Positions 1 through 11,941 of a stretch of DNA of 64,000 nucleotides are shown one piece after another. The position numbers and the translations under genes are program-made. The notes beneath the pieces are model-generated. The model saw only the letters and a program-made list of their open reading frames with translations, was not told the origin of the DNA and did not search any database. The DNA is taken from the NCBI GenBank assembly GCA_021800805.1, contig JAJYYR010000001.1:62001-126000 (forward strand), in the 5' to 3' direction. How positions within the stretch are numbered: the first letter of the stretch is position 1; each line of letters starts with the position of its first letter. Source of the stretch: a bacterium. GTDB taxonomy: Bacteria; SZUA-79; Acidulodesulfobacterales; Acidulodesulfobacteraceae.

Positions 1-164
1 TCGGCGATACTTAAAGTGCTGGAATTTTTAATATCCAGCGCTTCTTTAGTATCGCAATAACTGCATTTAAGGTTGCATCCGGCAAGCCTAACAAACTTGC
101 ACGGATACCCTATAAAAGAGGATTCTCCCTGAATGCTGTAAAAAATATCATTTACGTATAACAT
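1..164 (-). CDS. queE: 7-carboxy-7-deazaguanine synthase QueE (N-terminal part, cut by window edge)
   Basis: The first 54 codons of a minus-strand gene are visible, starting at the ATG complementary to 162-164. The translation begins MLYVNDIFYSIQGESSFIGY and contains GCNLKCSYCDT, the CxxxCxxC cluster motif of radical SAM enzymes in the QueE context (FxSIQGEG-like start, then CKFVRLAGCN). QueE converts carboxy-tetrahydropterin to 7-carboxy-7-deazaguanine in queuosine/7-deazaguanine synthesis in the cytoplasm. The rest of the gene lies left of the window. It is divergent from tatA, with a 59-bp gap. Confidence 0.8.
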   Translation of the reverse strand, partial: MLYVNDIFYSIQGESSFIGYPCKFVRLAGCNLKCSYCDTKEALDIKNSSTLSIA

Positions 165-223
165 AAAAGAAATTTGAATATTTTAATAAATTGTTATATA
201 ATTAATTTAAAAGAGAGGCAAAA

Positions 224-3009
<2,786 letters not shown>

Positions 3010-3048
3010 TTAAATCCTCTTATTTTAATATTTTAACTTAATTTAATT

Positions 3049-4299
3049 TTAATATCTCATAGGCATAAATATACCTATGACCCGCATCGGCTTAACCGTA
3101 TTATCGTTGCCGCCTTCTGTACGGTCTGAAATTATATAGGGTTCTATAACAAAAGGCGTATAAATAGTATTAAACCTAACGCTTAAATTATTTTCGGTAA
3201 TATTCGAAATAAAATCCATAATATATCTCGAATTTAATTTAATACTTATCGGTTCGCCTTTATAATCAATTTCTATTTCATCGCTTCCTTCCCCTATATT
3301 TGTATTAACAGTTTTAATTAATAAATTATTTTCGCTAAAACTCAGCTCAATAGAATGGCTTTTTTCTTCGGCAAGCAGTGAAACCATTTTAATAGAATTA
3401 TAAAATTTTTTAGTATTAATTATTGAAGTTTTATAACCGTCTTTGGGAAGGACGGTATTATAATCCGGGAATTTTCCTTCTATGAGTCTGGATATAAGTT
3501 TAGTATTTTTATTTAAGTTATCGGATGAGCTTCGCTGATCTTCGATTGGTTTTTCAAATTCAAAAATTACGTTATTGGAATTTATTAAAATATTAATAAA
3601 ACCTTCTTTGTCTAACTTTAAAACTTCGGTTAAAATTTTCCTCGGAATTATAACTCCTGTTTTTAGTAAATCATAAATTCCCCCATTTTTTTTGCCGTTA
3701 TAATTAATTTCCGATTCAGTTAAAGATAACCTATGCCCGTCGGTTGCGACTAATCTAAGATAATCTTTTCCGTCTAATTCTTCTAAAACAAAGTAAACTC
3801 CAGTGAGATTTCTTTTTGTATCTTCCGATGCCGCGGTAGAAAGTATCACTTTACTAATAAGCATTTTAAAAATTTTTAATTCGATATTAAAATTATCTTC
3901 GGACTTAAAATCTATAATAGTAGGGTAATCGCTTGCAGGAACCGTAGTTAATTTAAAAACTGTTTTTTTAAAGCTAATAGTGACTATTCCTGCTTCATTC
4001 TCAATAAATTTTATAAATAAATCTTCATCTTCTTTTCCTTTATTTTCCGGAAATTCTTTTATAATATTATATATTTTTTTTGAATTTACCGTCGTTTTAC
4101 CTTCAGAAATAATTTCGGCGTTACAATATGTTACGATACTGATTTCTAAATCGGTTGCGCTTATTTTAATAAAATTATTTTCTATACTTTCTATAAGTAA
4201 ATTAGAAATTATCGGCATCGAACCTTTTTTCTCGGAAGCTCCCTGAACCGCCGATAGACAATTTAAAAAAAATTGTTTTTTAATTTTAAAATTTAACAT
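3049..4299 (-). CDS. dnaN: DNA polymerase III beta subunit (sliding clamp)
   Basis: DnaN forms the ring that tethers DNA polymerase III to DNA. The N-terminal part (FFLNCLSAVQGASEKKGSMP then ISNLLIE) and the second-domain landmark VATDGHRLSLTE are typical. At 416 residues it is longer than the usual 365-380, with extra residues around 265-280 (a polar Asn/Ser/Lys stretch) and near the C-terminus. The protein ends in GIFMPMRY, the usual clamp C-terminus (PMR-hydrophobic). It sits between dnaA and gyrB on the same strand, the common origin order. The gap to dnaA is 211 bp. Confidence 0.95.
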   Translation of the reverse strand: MLNFKIKKQFFLNCLSAVQGASEKKGSMPIISNLLIESIENNFIKISATDLEISIVTYCNAEIISEGKTTVNSKKIYNIIKEFPENKGKEDEDLFIKFIENEAGIVTISFKKTVFKLTTVPASDYPTIIDFKSEDNFNIELKIFKMLISKVILSTAASEDTKRNLTGVYFVLEELDGKDYLRLVATDGHRLSLTESEINYNGKKNGGIYDLLKTGVIIPRKILTEVLKLDKEGFINILINSNNVIFEFEKPIEDQRSSSDNLNKNTKLISRLIEGKFPDYNTVLPKDGYKTSIINTKKFYNSIKMVSLLAEEKSHSIELSFSENNLLIKTVNTNIGEGSDEIEIDYKGEPISIKLNSRYIMDFISNITENNLSVRFNTIYTPFVIEPYIISDRTEGGNDNTVKPMRVIGIFMPMRY

Positions 4300-4510
4300 A
4301 ATTAACAGAGCCTTTTATTATTTTATTAATTAATTTTAAATACATTAATAGTAATAATAACGTTTAAAAAGTTTATAGATATTTAAGTAATTAAAATTAT
4401 TAACATATTATATTTATAAACCTGTGCAATTTTATTATAAATTTTTAATAAAATTGTTTAATTTTTTTTAATATAAAAATTTAAACATAAATTAAACATA
4501 GTTATATATA
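4300..4510. other. dnaA-dnaN intergenic gap, extremely AT-rich
   Basis: This 211-bp stretch is almost only A and T, with long T/A runs. I see no coding frame and no good match to the DnaA box TTATNCACA. It probably holds the dnaN promoter on the minus strand. An accessory unwinding role cannot be excluded from the sequence alone. Confidence 0.4.
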
Positions 4511-5872
4511 TTATTTTTTAATCATTTTAATAATATTATCTATTATTTTTTCTAATTTCTCATTAGTTTCTAAATTCTTTTTAACTTTATTTACCGCATA
4601 AATTATAGAAGAATGATCTTTACCGCCAAATTTATCGCCTATTTCCGGAAAAGATAATTCCGTATAATTTCTTATTAGATACATAGCAATCTGCCTTGGT
4701 TCCACAAATTCCCTTAATTTTTTATTTGATTTGATATCGCCTATTTTAATATTAAAATAATTACATACGGATTTTATAACATTTTCCGCGGTTATAACTT
4801 TTTCATTTTCCTTAAGTAAATTTAACGTCGCTTCGATTGCAAGATCAATAGTAATAGGTCTTCCGGTAAAAGACGAATATGCCGATATTTTAATCATCGC
4901 CCCTTCTAATTCTCTTATATTAGAGCTAATTTTATTAGCTAAAAGGTTTAAAACGTCATCCGGGAAATTAATATTATTCAATAAAGCTTTTTTCTTGAGA
5001 ATAGCAACTCTAGTTTCGAAATCCGGAGGCTGAATATCCGCTATTAATCCCCATTCGAATCTTGACCTTATCCTTTCTTCTAAACTTACTATATCTTTGG
5101 GAATTTTATCGCTGGATACCACTATCTGTTTTTGATTTTCATATAAAGCGTTAAAAGTATAAAAAAATTCTTCCTGCGTTCTTTCTTTTCCTGCAATAAA
5201 TTGTATATCATCGATAAGCAGAACATCGACGTTTCTATACCTATTTCTAAATTCAACCATTTTATCGTCCCTAATAGACGTAATCATTTCATTAGTAAAT
5301 TTTTCAGACGAAATAAGATATACGGTTAATTTTTTTTCTTTTATTATTTTATTTGCTATAGCGTTAAGGAGATGCGTCTTGCCAAGCCCGACGTCGCTGT
5401 AAATAAACATAGGATTATATGTCTGACCCGGTAGGTTGGCGACCGCAAAACTTGCAGCGTGGGCAAATTGATTACCCGATCCTATAACAAAATTTTCAAA
5501 AGTATATTTTGAATTTAAATTTAGATAAACTTTTTTTACGCTTTTTTTATTTTCGGAAATTGTTTCTATATCCGTCGATTTACTTAAAACATAATTTTCT
5601 AAATTATTATTTTTTACACCGTTTACCGTTTCCGGTCCATCGTTAATATTATAAATAAAATTAAGTTCTTCTTGATTATTCAAACCCTTCCAGATATTTA
5701 AAATCGTTTCCTTATAAGATTCATTAATAATGTCTTTAAAGAATTTGTTGGGAACGGAAAATATTAAGGTATTATCATTTAAACATATATCGGTAGGATT
5801 AAACCATATATTAAAATTACTTATGCCGATTTCTTTTTTTAGTTCTTCAAGTAACGGTTCAACTTTATCCAT
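4511..5872 (-). CDS. dnaA: Chromosomal replication initiator DnaA
   Basis: DnaA (453 aa) binds DnaA boxes at oriC and melts the origin. Domain order: N-terminal helical domain (1-80), a linker rich in Asn/Lys/Ser (81-115), AAA+ ATPase with Walker A VGLGKTHLLNA at about 161-170 and Walker B VLLIDDIQFI, sensor/arginine-finger region (RIRSRFEWGL), and the C-terminal helix-turn-helix DNA-binding domain with FGGKDHSSIIYAVNKV near the end (DnaA signature, normally GGRDHT). The start at 5872 gives the expected N-terminus MDKVEPLLEELK; no strong ribosome-binding site is seen. It is transcribed away from the putative origin and leads dnaN and gyrB. Confidence 0.97.
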   Translation of the reverse strand: MDKVEPLLEELKKEIGISNFNIWFNPTDICLNDNTLIFSVPNKFFKDIINESYKETILNIWKGLNNQEELNFIYNINDGPETVNGVKNNNLENYVLSKSTDIETISENKKSVKKVYLNLNSKYTFENFVIGSGNQFAHAASFAVANLPGQTYNPMFIYSDVGLGKTHLLNAIANKIIKEKKLTVYLISSEKFTNEMITSIRDDKMVEFRNRYRNVDVLLIDDIQFIAGKERTQEEFFYTFNALYENQKQIVVSSDKIPKDIVSLEERIRSRFEWGLIADIQPPDFETRVAILKKKALLNNINFPDDVLNLLANKISSNIRELEGAMIKISAYSSFTGRPITIDLAIEATLNLLKENEKVITAENVIKSVCNYFNIKIGDIKSNKKLREFVEPRQIAMYLIRNYTELSFPEIGDKFGGKDHSSIIYAVNKVKKNLETNEKLEKIIDNIIKMIKK

Positions 5873-6203
5873 AAAATATATTTGAAATTTTTATTTTTTA
5901 TTATTATAGATGGGATATTAAAATTAAACAGAGTTATCAACAATTGTTAATAACTCAAATAGTGTAATAATTACAAAAAGTTAGATTAAAATTTTATAAT
6001 AAATCTGAAACTAATTTTTCTAATTTTTTTATGATTTAAATTACAAATAGAATTAGACAAATCAACATTATCAAATTTTTAAATATATTTCAATTAAATT
6101 TTAATAAATTATTTCTTGTAAAATCAATATATTAATTGATTAATGACCCCATTCGTCCATATAGTATCATAAGTTACGGGTTAAATGGTAAAATAAAAAA
6201 AGC
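5873..6203. other. Putative replication origin region (oriC)
   Basis: This non-coding AT-rich region lies between divergent dnaA and rpmH, the classical oriC location in many bacteria. It contains a pair of inverted DnaA-box-like 9-mers (5934-5953), followed by about 170 bp of very AT-rich DNA (5955-6140) that could serve as an unwinding element. Only two boxes with one mismatch each to TTATNCACA are visible, so the assignment rests mainly on gene context. Confidence 0.6.
5931..5956. promoter_or_regulatory. Inverted pair of DnaA boxes in a 26-bp near-palindrome
   Basis: TTATCAACA (5934-5942) and TGTTAATAA (5945-5953, reverse complement TTATTAACA) face each other across two bases. With flanking GAG/CTC the 26 bp form an inverted repeat with a single mismatched pair. 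Both 9-mers differ from the TTATNCACA consensus at the sixth position only. It lies about 60 bp upstream of dnaA, so it may act in origin function, dnaA autoregulation, or both. Confidence 0.6.
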
Positions 6204-6232
6204 TTGACATCCCGATGTTTATTTGCTTAAAT
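6204..6232 (+). promoter_or_regulatory. Probable sigma70-type promoter of rpmH-rnpA-yidD-yidC
   Basis: A perfect -35 TTGACA (6204-6209) is followed after 17 bp by TTAAAT (6227-6232), a 4/6 match to TATAAT. The start codon of rpmH is at 6276, giving a leader of about 37 nt with TTTGGAGC as ribosome-binding site. Confidence 0.65.
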
Positions 6233-6275
6233 TAAAATTTAACATAATTTTAATATTTAGTTTGGAGCAAATCTT

Positions 6276-6425
6276 ATGAAGCGCACATTTCAACCGAGTA
6301 AATTAAAGAGAAAAAGAACTCATGGTTTTTTGAGCAGAATGAGCACAAAGAATGGAAGATTGGTTTTATCGAGACGCAGGAGAAAGGGACGTAAAATACT
6401 GGTTCCGGTTATTAGCTCTAAATAA
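6276..6425 (+). CDS. rpmH: 50S ribosomal protein L34
   Basis: A 49-residue, very basic protein: [20 protein letters not shown], then [20 protein letters not shown]. This is the standard L34 sequence (family length 44-50). A TTTGGAGC ribosome-binding site lies 10 bases before the ATG. L34 is a late-assembling protein of the large ribosomal subunit. It leads the conserved rpmH-rnpA-yidD-yidC-mnmE-mnmG run that starts at the origin. The last residues VPVISSK are slightly longer than in the E. coli protein. Confidence 0.97.
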   Translation: MKRTFQPSKLKRKRTHGFLSRMSTKNGRLVLSRRRRKGRKILVPVISSK

Positions 6426-6440
6426 GTTTTATGAATTTAG

Positions 6441-6767
6441 ATGCCTAAAATAAATTTTAAATTAAACGAATTTATTAAATTAAAAGATAAAGAATTTATA
6501 AATTATATCTTTAAGCAGGGAAATAAAAAGCCTCAAAAAGTTTCGGTTATATTTTATGTCCAATCCCTTCGGTTTAAATTTTTAATTACTTTTAAAAAAA
6601 AGCTTTTAAATTCGGTAAAACGGAATAAATTAAAAAGGCAGATTAAAGAATTTATAAGACTTAATCAATATAATCTTAAAAAGATAGATTGCGCAATATT
6701 AATCGTAAAATTTCCCGCTTCTAAAATTCAATTATTAAAAGAACTTGAATTTTTATTAATAATATGA
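6441..6767 (+). CDS. rnpA: Ribonuclease P protein component
   Basis: A 108-residue basic protein that assists the RNase P RNA in 5' tRNA maturation. The RNA-binding signature appears as SVKRNKLKRQIKEFIR (consensus RNRxKRxxRE), preceded by the beta-sheet core FLITFKKKLLNS. The sequence is divergent and very Lys/Ile/Phe-rich, so similarity alone would be modest, but position between rpmH and yidD and the signature make the call firm. Its stop overlaps the yidD start by four bases (ATGA), indicating translational coupling. Confidence 0.88.
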   Translation: MPKINFKLNEFIKLKDKEFINYIFKQGNKKPQKVSVIFYVQSLRFKFLITFKKKLLNSVKRNKLKRQIKEFIRLNQYNLKKIDCAILIVKFPASKIQLLKELEFLLII

Positions 6768-6994
6768 AAATTTTAAATAAATTTTTTATTCTGCTGATAA
6801 TTTCTTATAAAAAACTTTTATCTCCATTACTTCCCCAAAGCTGCAGGTTTTACCCTACCTGCTCCGAATACGCCGTAGAATGTTTTGAGTCGTTTGGTTT
6901 TATTAAAGCTTTATATATGTCTATTTACAGGATTATCAGATGTAATCCGCTGTCTAAAGGCGGATATGACCCCGTTTCAAGGCACATACATTAA
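6764..6994 (+). CDS. yidD: Membrane protein insertion efficiency factor YidD
   Basis: A 76-residue protein with the complete YidD signature: YKKLLSPLLPQSCRFYPTCS, then EYAVECFESFG and CNPLSKGGYDPV. YidD is a small inner-membrane-associated protein that aids YidC-dependent insertion of membrane proteins. It overlaps rnpA by 4 nt and precedes yidC by 26 nt, the usual order. Confidence 0.95.
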   Translation: MKILNKFFILLIISYKKLLSPLLPQSCRFYPTCSEYAVECFESFGFIKALYMSIYRIIRCNPLSKGGYDPVSRHIH

Positions 6995-7020
6995 TTTTAA
7001 TATTTAAATTTGGAGATTTT

Positions 7021-8574
7021 TTGGAAAAAAGAATTATAGTCGCTTCTATCATATCGGTAGTTTTAATTTTAGCATGGGGTTATTTTATGCCCCACGCAGG
7101 CAAGAAACAGACCACAGTTAAGAATCAGCCTGTTGCCGTTAAGAATGTTGTTTCTCAAACTAAGGAACAGATTGCAAAAAAAAATATTCCGACAAAGTCA
7201 AAAAATTTGATTGCCGTATCAAAGTCCCTCCAAAATATTAAAAACGTATCATATAAGGGGAAAAAAATTTATGCGGACTTCAATAATTCCACGGGAGCGG
7301 TTTCAAGTTTAAAACTTTTAAACTATTCTTATACCGAAAAAGATTTAAAAAATAAAATTAATCTTGGCAATTCAAAAAATATTTCTGACATTATTAATTT
7401 TATTCCTAAAAATACCGGTCAATCTATAAAACTTATAAAAATAGTTAAAGAAAACGGCGCAATAAAATTTATTTATAACATCGGCAATAAGTTAATTTTG
7501 ACTAAAGAATATAAATTCTCTAACGGGAATTATCTTTTTACCGATGCGGTTCACATAAAAAATATTACGAATAAACCTGTTACATTTAAAGGTTATTTTA
7601 TCGTTTCAGCCGGATTAAAGCCTGTATCTGCCAAGAGCATGGATTATATCAATTTTACCCCCGCGGTATATCTCAACAAAAGCTTAATGACTCCGGTTAT
7701 TAAAGAAAAAACAAAATACTCTGGAGATATTTCTTTTGCAGGCTTTAACTCTAAATACTTCCTGCTTTCGGCCGTATCTCCCGGAACCGATATAACCGTC
7801 AAAAAAAAAGGCGATATTATTTCTTTTATAATACCTAAGACTTTATCCGTCCTTTCCGAAAAAACTGCCGGAACTTCTTTAAAAATTTACGGAGGTCCGA
7901 AAAAGCTATCTCTACTTACCCCTCTGAACCACAACCTTAATTCTACTTTAAGTTTCGGATTCTTCGGATTTTTTTCCATAATTCTTTTACATATACTTGA
8001 ATTTTTTTACGGGTTTGTTCACAACTACGGCCTTGCTATCATACTTCTTGTTTTAGGCATAAGGATAGTATTTTATCCGCTTACCTATACGGGATTTAAA
8101 TCAATGAAACAAATGCAGAAATTAACCCCTAAAATTAATGAAATGCGGGAAAAATATAAGGATAATAAGGCGGAATTGAATAAAAAAATTATGGAGCTTT
8201 ATAAAGAAAGCAAGGTAAATCCGTTCGGCGGATGTCTGCCTATGCTCCTGCAAATTCCCGTTTTTTACGGGTTATATGAAACTCTCTTAATGTCCATACA
8301 GCTTAGAAATGCGCCGTTTATTTTCTGGATACACAATCTTTCTGTTCAAGACCCTTATTATATTCTGCCTATTTTAATGGGTATTTCTATGTTAATTTCT
8401 CAAAAAATGAACCCAATGGTGGGAGATCCCGCTCAGGCTAAAATAATGCTTATTCTTCCCGTTGTTTTTACTTTTATTTTTATTCATTTCCCCGCAGGGC
8501 TTCTTTTATACTGGACGGTTAATAATATCCTGACGATTGCCCAGCAGTATATCATTAATAGAAAATTTGCATAA
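7021..8574 (+). CDS. yidC: Membrane protein insertase YidC
   Basis: A 517-residue YidC/Oxa1/Alb3 insertase. It has the Gram-negative layout: an N-terminal membrane anchor (residues 4-24, start codon TTG after GGAGATTTT), a large periplasmic domain (about 60-310) rich in Lys/Asn, then the conserved membrane core with GLAIILLVLGIRIVFYPLTY, the cytoplasmic charged hairpin (KLTPKINEMREKYKDNKAEL) and NPFGGCLPMLLQIPVFYGLY, ending with the last two helices (FPAGLLLYWTVNNILTIAQQ). It inserts proteins alone or with SecYEG. The ATP synthase c subunit, a known YidC client family, is encoded elsewhere. Confidence 0.96.
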   Translation: MEKRIIVASIISVVLILAWGYFMPHAGKKQTTVKNQPVAVKNVVSQTKEQIAKKNIPTKSKNLIAVSKSLQNIKNVSYKGKKIYADFNNSTGAVSSLKLLNYSYTEKDLKNKINLGNSKNISDIINFIPKNTGQSIKLIKIVKENGAIKFIYNIGNKLILTKEYKFSNGNYLFTDAVHIKNITNKPVTFKGYFIVSAGLKPVSAKSMDYINFTPAVYLNKSLMTPVIKEKTKYSGDISFAGFNSKYFLLSAVSPGTDITVKKKGDIISFIIPKTLSVLSEKTAGTSLKIYGGPKKLSLLTPLNHNLNSTLSFGFFGFFSIILLHILEFFYGFVHNYGLAIILLVLGIRIVFYPLTYTGFKSMKQMQKLTPKINEMREKYKDNKAELNKKIMELYKESKVNPFGGCLPMLLQIPVFYGLYETLLMSIQLRNAPFIFWIHNLSVQDPYYILPILMGISMLISQKMNPMVGDPAQAKIMLILPVVFTFIFIHFPAGLLLYWTVNNILTIAQQYIINRKFA

Positions 8575-8591
8575 TTTAGCCGTATGTCGTC

Positions 8592-9998
8592 ATGTCTTCT
8601 TTAACATATGAAATAGATACGATTTGCGCTGTTTCCTCACCTTCCGGAGAAGGGGCAATAAGCATTATAAGAGCATCCGGAAATGACAGCGCAGGTATAT
8701 TAAAAAAAATTTTTAAGCCTTATAATAAGAATTATTCCGAAATAAAATCCCGCCGCTTATATACAGGCAGAATTTTTGATTTTCAAACTGAATCATACGT
8801 TGACGAAGCCGCCTGCATTTTTATAAAAGGACCCAAATCTTATACCGGCGAAGATATGTTTGAAATATACCCGCACGGCGGGATATTTAATACTAAATAT
8901 ATTCTGGAAATTATTCTCAAATCGGGAGCAAGGCTCGCATATAACGGAGAATTCACAAAAAGGGCTTATTTAAACAATAAGATAAATCTTATAAAAGCCG
9001 AAGCCATCCTTGAAATCATCAAGGCAAATTCTTTAAAAACGCTTGTTATCGCCAACAACGAACTGAACGGCTTATTAGAACAAAAAATAAAAGACATAAG
9101 GGAAGATTATATTTATCTGCTTGCTTCTATTGAAGCCCTAATCGATTTTCCGGAAGAAGAATTCGAAAATATTAATGCGGAATTTTTTAAAAAAACGGCT
9201 CAAGCAGCCGAATTGATAAAAGGGTTGATAAATTCATACGAGAATTATGAATTAAATAAGCACGGTTTAAGCGTGGTAATTGCCGGAGAACCTAATGCAG
9301 GCAAATCAAGCATTTTAAATTTAATGCTTAATAAAAACAGGGCTATAGTTTCGGATATACCCGGTACTACAAGGGATTATATCGAAGAAAGCCTGTTTTT
9401 ATTTAATAAACCGATTAAAATCATAGATACCGCCGGCTTGCGAAAGACCGGCGAAACATTGGAATCGGAAGGAATAAAACACAGCTATGAGCAGATTAAA
9501 AATGCAGACGTTGTTTTATATGTTTTTGATATTAACGATTTAACGGAAAGTAAAATTTTAAGAGATATATTAAAAGAAAAAAATGATAATTTAATTCCGG
9601 TTATAAATAAGACGGATATATTTAGCGGCGGAGACTTAACTGCAGTAAAAGAAAACGTTATGCGGCCGTTAGGATTTATTAATAATCCAATTTTTGTAAG
9701 CGCCAAAACGGGTTCCGGTTTTGAAGCGATGAAAAAAGCGGTATATGACGTTATTTTGAAAATAGAAGGCGCCGTTAAAGACGATGTCGGCATTACTACG
9801 GTAAGGCAGAAAAATTTGTTAATAAAGTCTTTAGATCTATTAACTAATGCAAAAGATAAATTCAAAGAAGAACAGCCTCTCGAATTAATATCGATAGATT
9901 TAAGGGGCGGTATCGCCATTCTTGACGAGATTATCGGCGGCGTTACCAACGAAGATGTTTTAGATACCCTTTTTAAAGAATTTTGTATAGGCAAATAG
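8592..9998 (+). CDS. mnmE: tRNA uridine-5-carboxymethylaminomethyl modification GTPase MnmE
   Basis: A 468-residue protein with the N-terminal tetrahydrofolate-binding domain (DTICAVSSPSGEGAISIIRA), central helical domain, an inserted G domain (P-loop GEPNAGKSSILN, switch DIPGTTRDYIEE, DTAGLRKT, NKTD) and the invariant C-terminal CIGK, whose Cys is essential in the family. With MnmG it installs cmnm5U34 in tRNAs reading two-fold degenerate codons. ATG 8592 is used; an upstream ATG at 8584 is out of frame. mnmG follows after only 3 bp, so the two partners are co-expressed. Confidence 0.97.
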   Translation: MSSLTYEIDTICAVSSPSGEGAISIIRASGNDSAGILKKIFKPYNKNYSEIKSRRLYTGRIFDFQTESYVDEAACIFIKGPKSYTGEDMFEIYPHGGIFNTKYILEIILKSGARLAYNGEFTKRAYLNNKINLIKAEAILEIIKANSLKTLVIANNELNGLLEQKIKDIREDYIYLLASIEALIDFPEEEFENINAEFFKKTAQAAELIKGLINSYENYELNKHGLSVVIAGEPNAGKSSILNLMLNKNRAIVSDIPGTTRDYIEESLFLFNKPIKIIDTAGLRKTGETLESEGIKHSYEQIKNADVVLYVFDINDLTESKILRDILKEKNDNLIPVINKTDIFSGGDLTAVKENVMRPLGFINNPIFVSAKTGSGFEAMKKAVYDVILKIEGAVKDDVGITTVRQKNLLIKSLDLLTNAKDKFKEEQPLELISIDLRGGIAILDEIIGGVTNEDVLDTLFKEFCIGK

Positions 9999-10001
9999 AT
10001 T

Positions 10002-11810
10002 ATGATAAAAAAATACGGCGATAATTTTTTTGACGTTATAGCGGTCGGCAGCGGACATGCCGGAATTGAGGCCTGCCTTGCCTCTTCGCGTATGGGTTTA
10101 AAAACAGCGGTTATTACGATTAATTTAGACAATATCGGTCAGATGTCCTGCAACCCGGCTATCGGCGGCTTAGCCAAAGGGCATCTCGTAAGGGAAGTCG
10201 ATGCGCTTGGCGGAGAGATGGGGAAGGCTATAGACAAAACAGGCATTCAGTTTAGAACCCTTAATACGAAAAAAGGTCCCGCCGTAAGATCGTCGAGGGC
10301 GCAAGCCGATATGTTTAAATATAAAACTTATATGAAAAACGCTTTAGAATCTGCCGAAAATTTGACAATAATTCAATCTATGGTCGATTCGCTTATAGTC
10401 GAGAACGGAAAAGCCGCTGGGGTAGTTTTATGGGCGGGCGAAAATCTTTATTCCAATGCGGTTATTTTAACCACTGGAACTTTTTTGAGAGGACTTATAC
10501 ATATAGGTCTTTTTAATTATAATGCGGGAAGAGCAGGAGATTTTGCCGCCAATAAGCTGTCTTTAAGCCTGCTTGAAAACGGGCTTGAATTAGGAAGGCT
10601 TAAAACAGGCACGACTCCCCGTTTAGACGGCAGAACCATAAACTTTTCGGAGCTTGAAGAACAAAAAGGGGAAGACGATTTTATTCCTTTTTCTATCGCC
10701 GATAAAAGTATAACTAATAGCATTAGCTGCTATATTGCATATACTAACAAAGAAACCCATAATATAATTGCAAACGATCTGGATAAGTCCCCGTTATACT
10801 GCGGGGTCATTAAAGGAGTGGGTCCGAGATACTGTCCTTCCATAGAGGATAAAGTAGTCAGGTTTAAAGATAAAGAAAGGCATCAAATATTTTTAGAAAG
10901 AGAAAGTCTGGATTCCATTGAATATTACCCCAACGGGCTTTCGACGAGCCTGCCGTTAGATACTCAGCTTAAATTTTTGAGAACCGTAAAAGGGCTTGAA
11001 AACGTAAAAATCATGAGGCCGGGATATGCTATAGAATATGATTACGTTCTTCCTATCCAGCTTAAACATTCGCTGGAAACCGAAAGAATTGAAAACCTGT
11101 TTTTGGCGGGGCAGATTAACGGAACGTCGGGTTATGAAGAAGCCGCCGCCCAGGGGATTATCGCCGGAATTAACGCCGCTTTAAAGATTAAAGGCGAGAA
11201 CCCTTTGATACTTGGAAGAGATGAGGCGTATATCGGGGTTTTAATCGACGATTTAATCAATCTGGGCACTTCTGAGCCTTACAGAATGTTTACGTCGCGC
11301 GCCGAATACCGGCTTTTATTGCGTGAAGACAATGCGGACTTTAGGCTTTGCGAATACGGAAAAAAAATCGGCTTATTAGATGCAGAAAGATATCTTATAT
11401 ATAAAAACAGACTGCTCAAGTTTAACGAATTATCTGCTTTTTTAAATACTTATGGAAACGGAAAGTATTATGATTTATTAAAACGGCCGGACTTTACGGT
11501 TGAAAATCTTAGATCTGAATTAGGGGCGGAATTAAATAGGTATAATATAGATATATTCAACAGGGTCGAGCTTTTTATCAAATATGAAGGTTATATTAAT
11601 AGACAAAAAGAGGAAATTCTTCGATTAAAAAAATTTGAAGACATTAAACTAAGCGAGGATATAGATTTTAAGGCTATCCCCGGTTTATCGCTTGAAGTTA
11701 TCGAAAAACTTGACAAGATAAAGCCTAAAACCATTGCCGAAGCAGGCAGGATTTCGGGTATTACGCCTGCCGCCGTCAGCATTTTATTGATGAGATGCCG
11801 CAAGCCCTGA
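10002..11810 (+). CDS. mnmG: tRNA uridine-5-carboxymethylaminomethyl modification enzyme MnmG (GidA)
   Basis: A 602-residue FAD enzyme, partner of MnmE. Landmarks: the dinucleotide motif VGSGHAGIEACLASSRMG, the family signature CNPAIGGLAKGHLVREVDAL, GRLKTGTTPRLDGRT, GLSTSLPLD, and the C-terminal helical domain beginning at EPYRMFTSRAEYRLLLREDN. In most bacteria rsmG and parAB follow at once. Here the run stops: the next genes are decayed remnants and rsmG lies more than 43 kb away on the other strand. Confidence 0.97.
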   Translation: MIKKYGDNFFDVIAVGSGHAGIEACLASSRMGLKTAVITINLDNIGQMSCNPAIGGLAKGHLVREVDALGGEMGKAIDKTGIQFRTLNTKKGPAVRSSRAQADMFKYKTYMKNALESAENLTIIQSMVDSLIVENGKAAGVVLWAGENLYSNAVILTTGTFLRGLIHIGLFNYNAGRAGDFAANKLSLSLLENGLELGRLKTGTTPRLDGRTINFSELEEQKGEDDFIPFSIADKSITNSISCYIAYTNKETHNIIANDLDKSPLYCGVIKGVGPRYCPSIEDKVVRFKDKERHQIFLERESLDSIEYYPNGLSTSLPLDTQLKFLRTVKGLENVKIMRPGYAIEYDYVLPIQLKHSLETERIENLFLAGQINGTSGYEEAAAQGIIAGINAALKIKGENPLILGRDEAYIGVLIDDLINLGTSEPYRMFTSRAEYRLLLREDNADFRLCEYGKKIGLLDAERYLIYKNRLLKFNELSAFLNTYGNGKYYDLLKRPDFTVENLRSELGAELNRYNIDIFNRVELFIKYEGYINRQKEEILRLKKFEDIKLSEDIDFKAIPGLSLEVIEKLDKIKPKTIAEAGRISGITPAAVSILLMRCRKP

Positions 11811-11849
11811 AAACATGACGAGATAATCGTTTTTACCGGCGGCTATCAA

Positions 11850-11865
11850 TGTTTCCCGTGAAACA
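11850..11865. other. parS-like ParB-binding site (15/16 match)
   Basis: TGTTTCCCGTGAAACA differs from the bacterial parS consensus TGTTTCACGTGAAACA by one base (position 8). It sits just after mnmG in non-coding DNA. The ParB gene is at the right end of the window. Whether a single-mismatch site is bound is unknown. Confidence 0.65.
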
Positions 11866-11941
11866 TATTAACCCCAAAATAAGATAATATTCAAAATTTA
11901 CGGCAATTTGCATTTAGCCGTGTAGCTGTTCCGCAAACAAA

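Noticed and set aside
5934..5953. Inverted repeat considered only as a terminator
   Set aside because: No G+C-rich stem or T-run; the two halves match DnaA boxes and lie upstream of dnaA.
9485..10132. Minus-strand open frame of 215 codons across the mnmE/mnmG junction
   Set aside because: Both plus-strand genes are strongly conserved; the antisense frame has no start context or family pattern.
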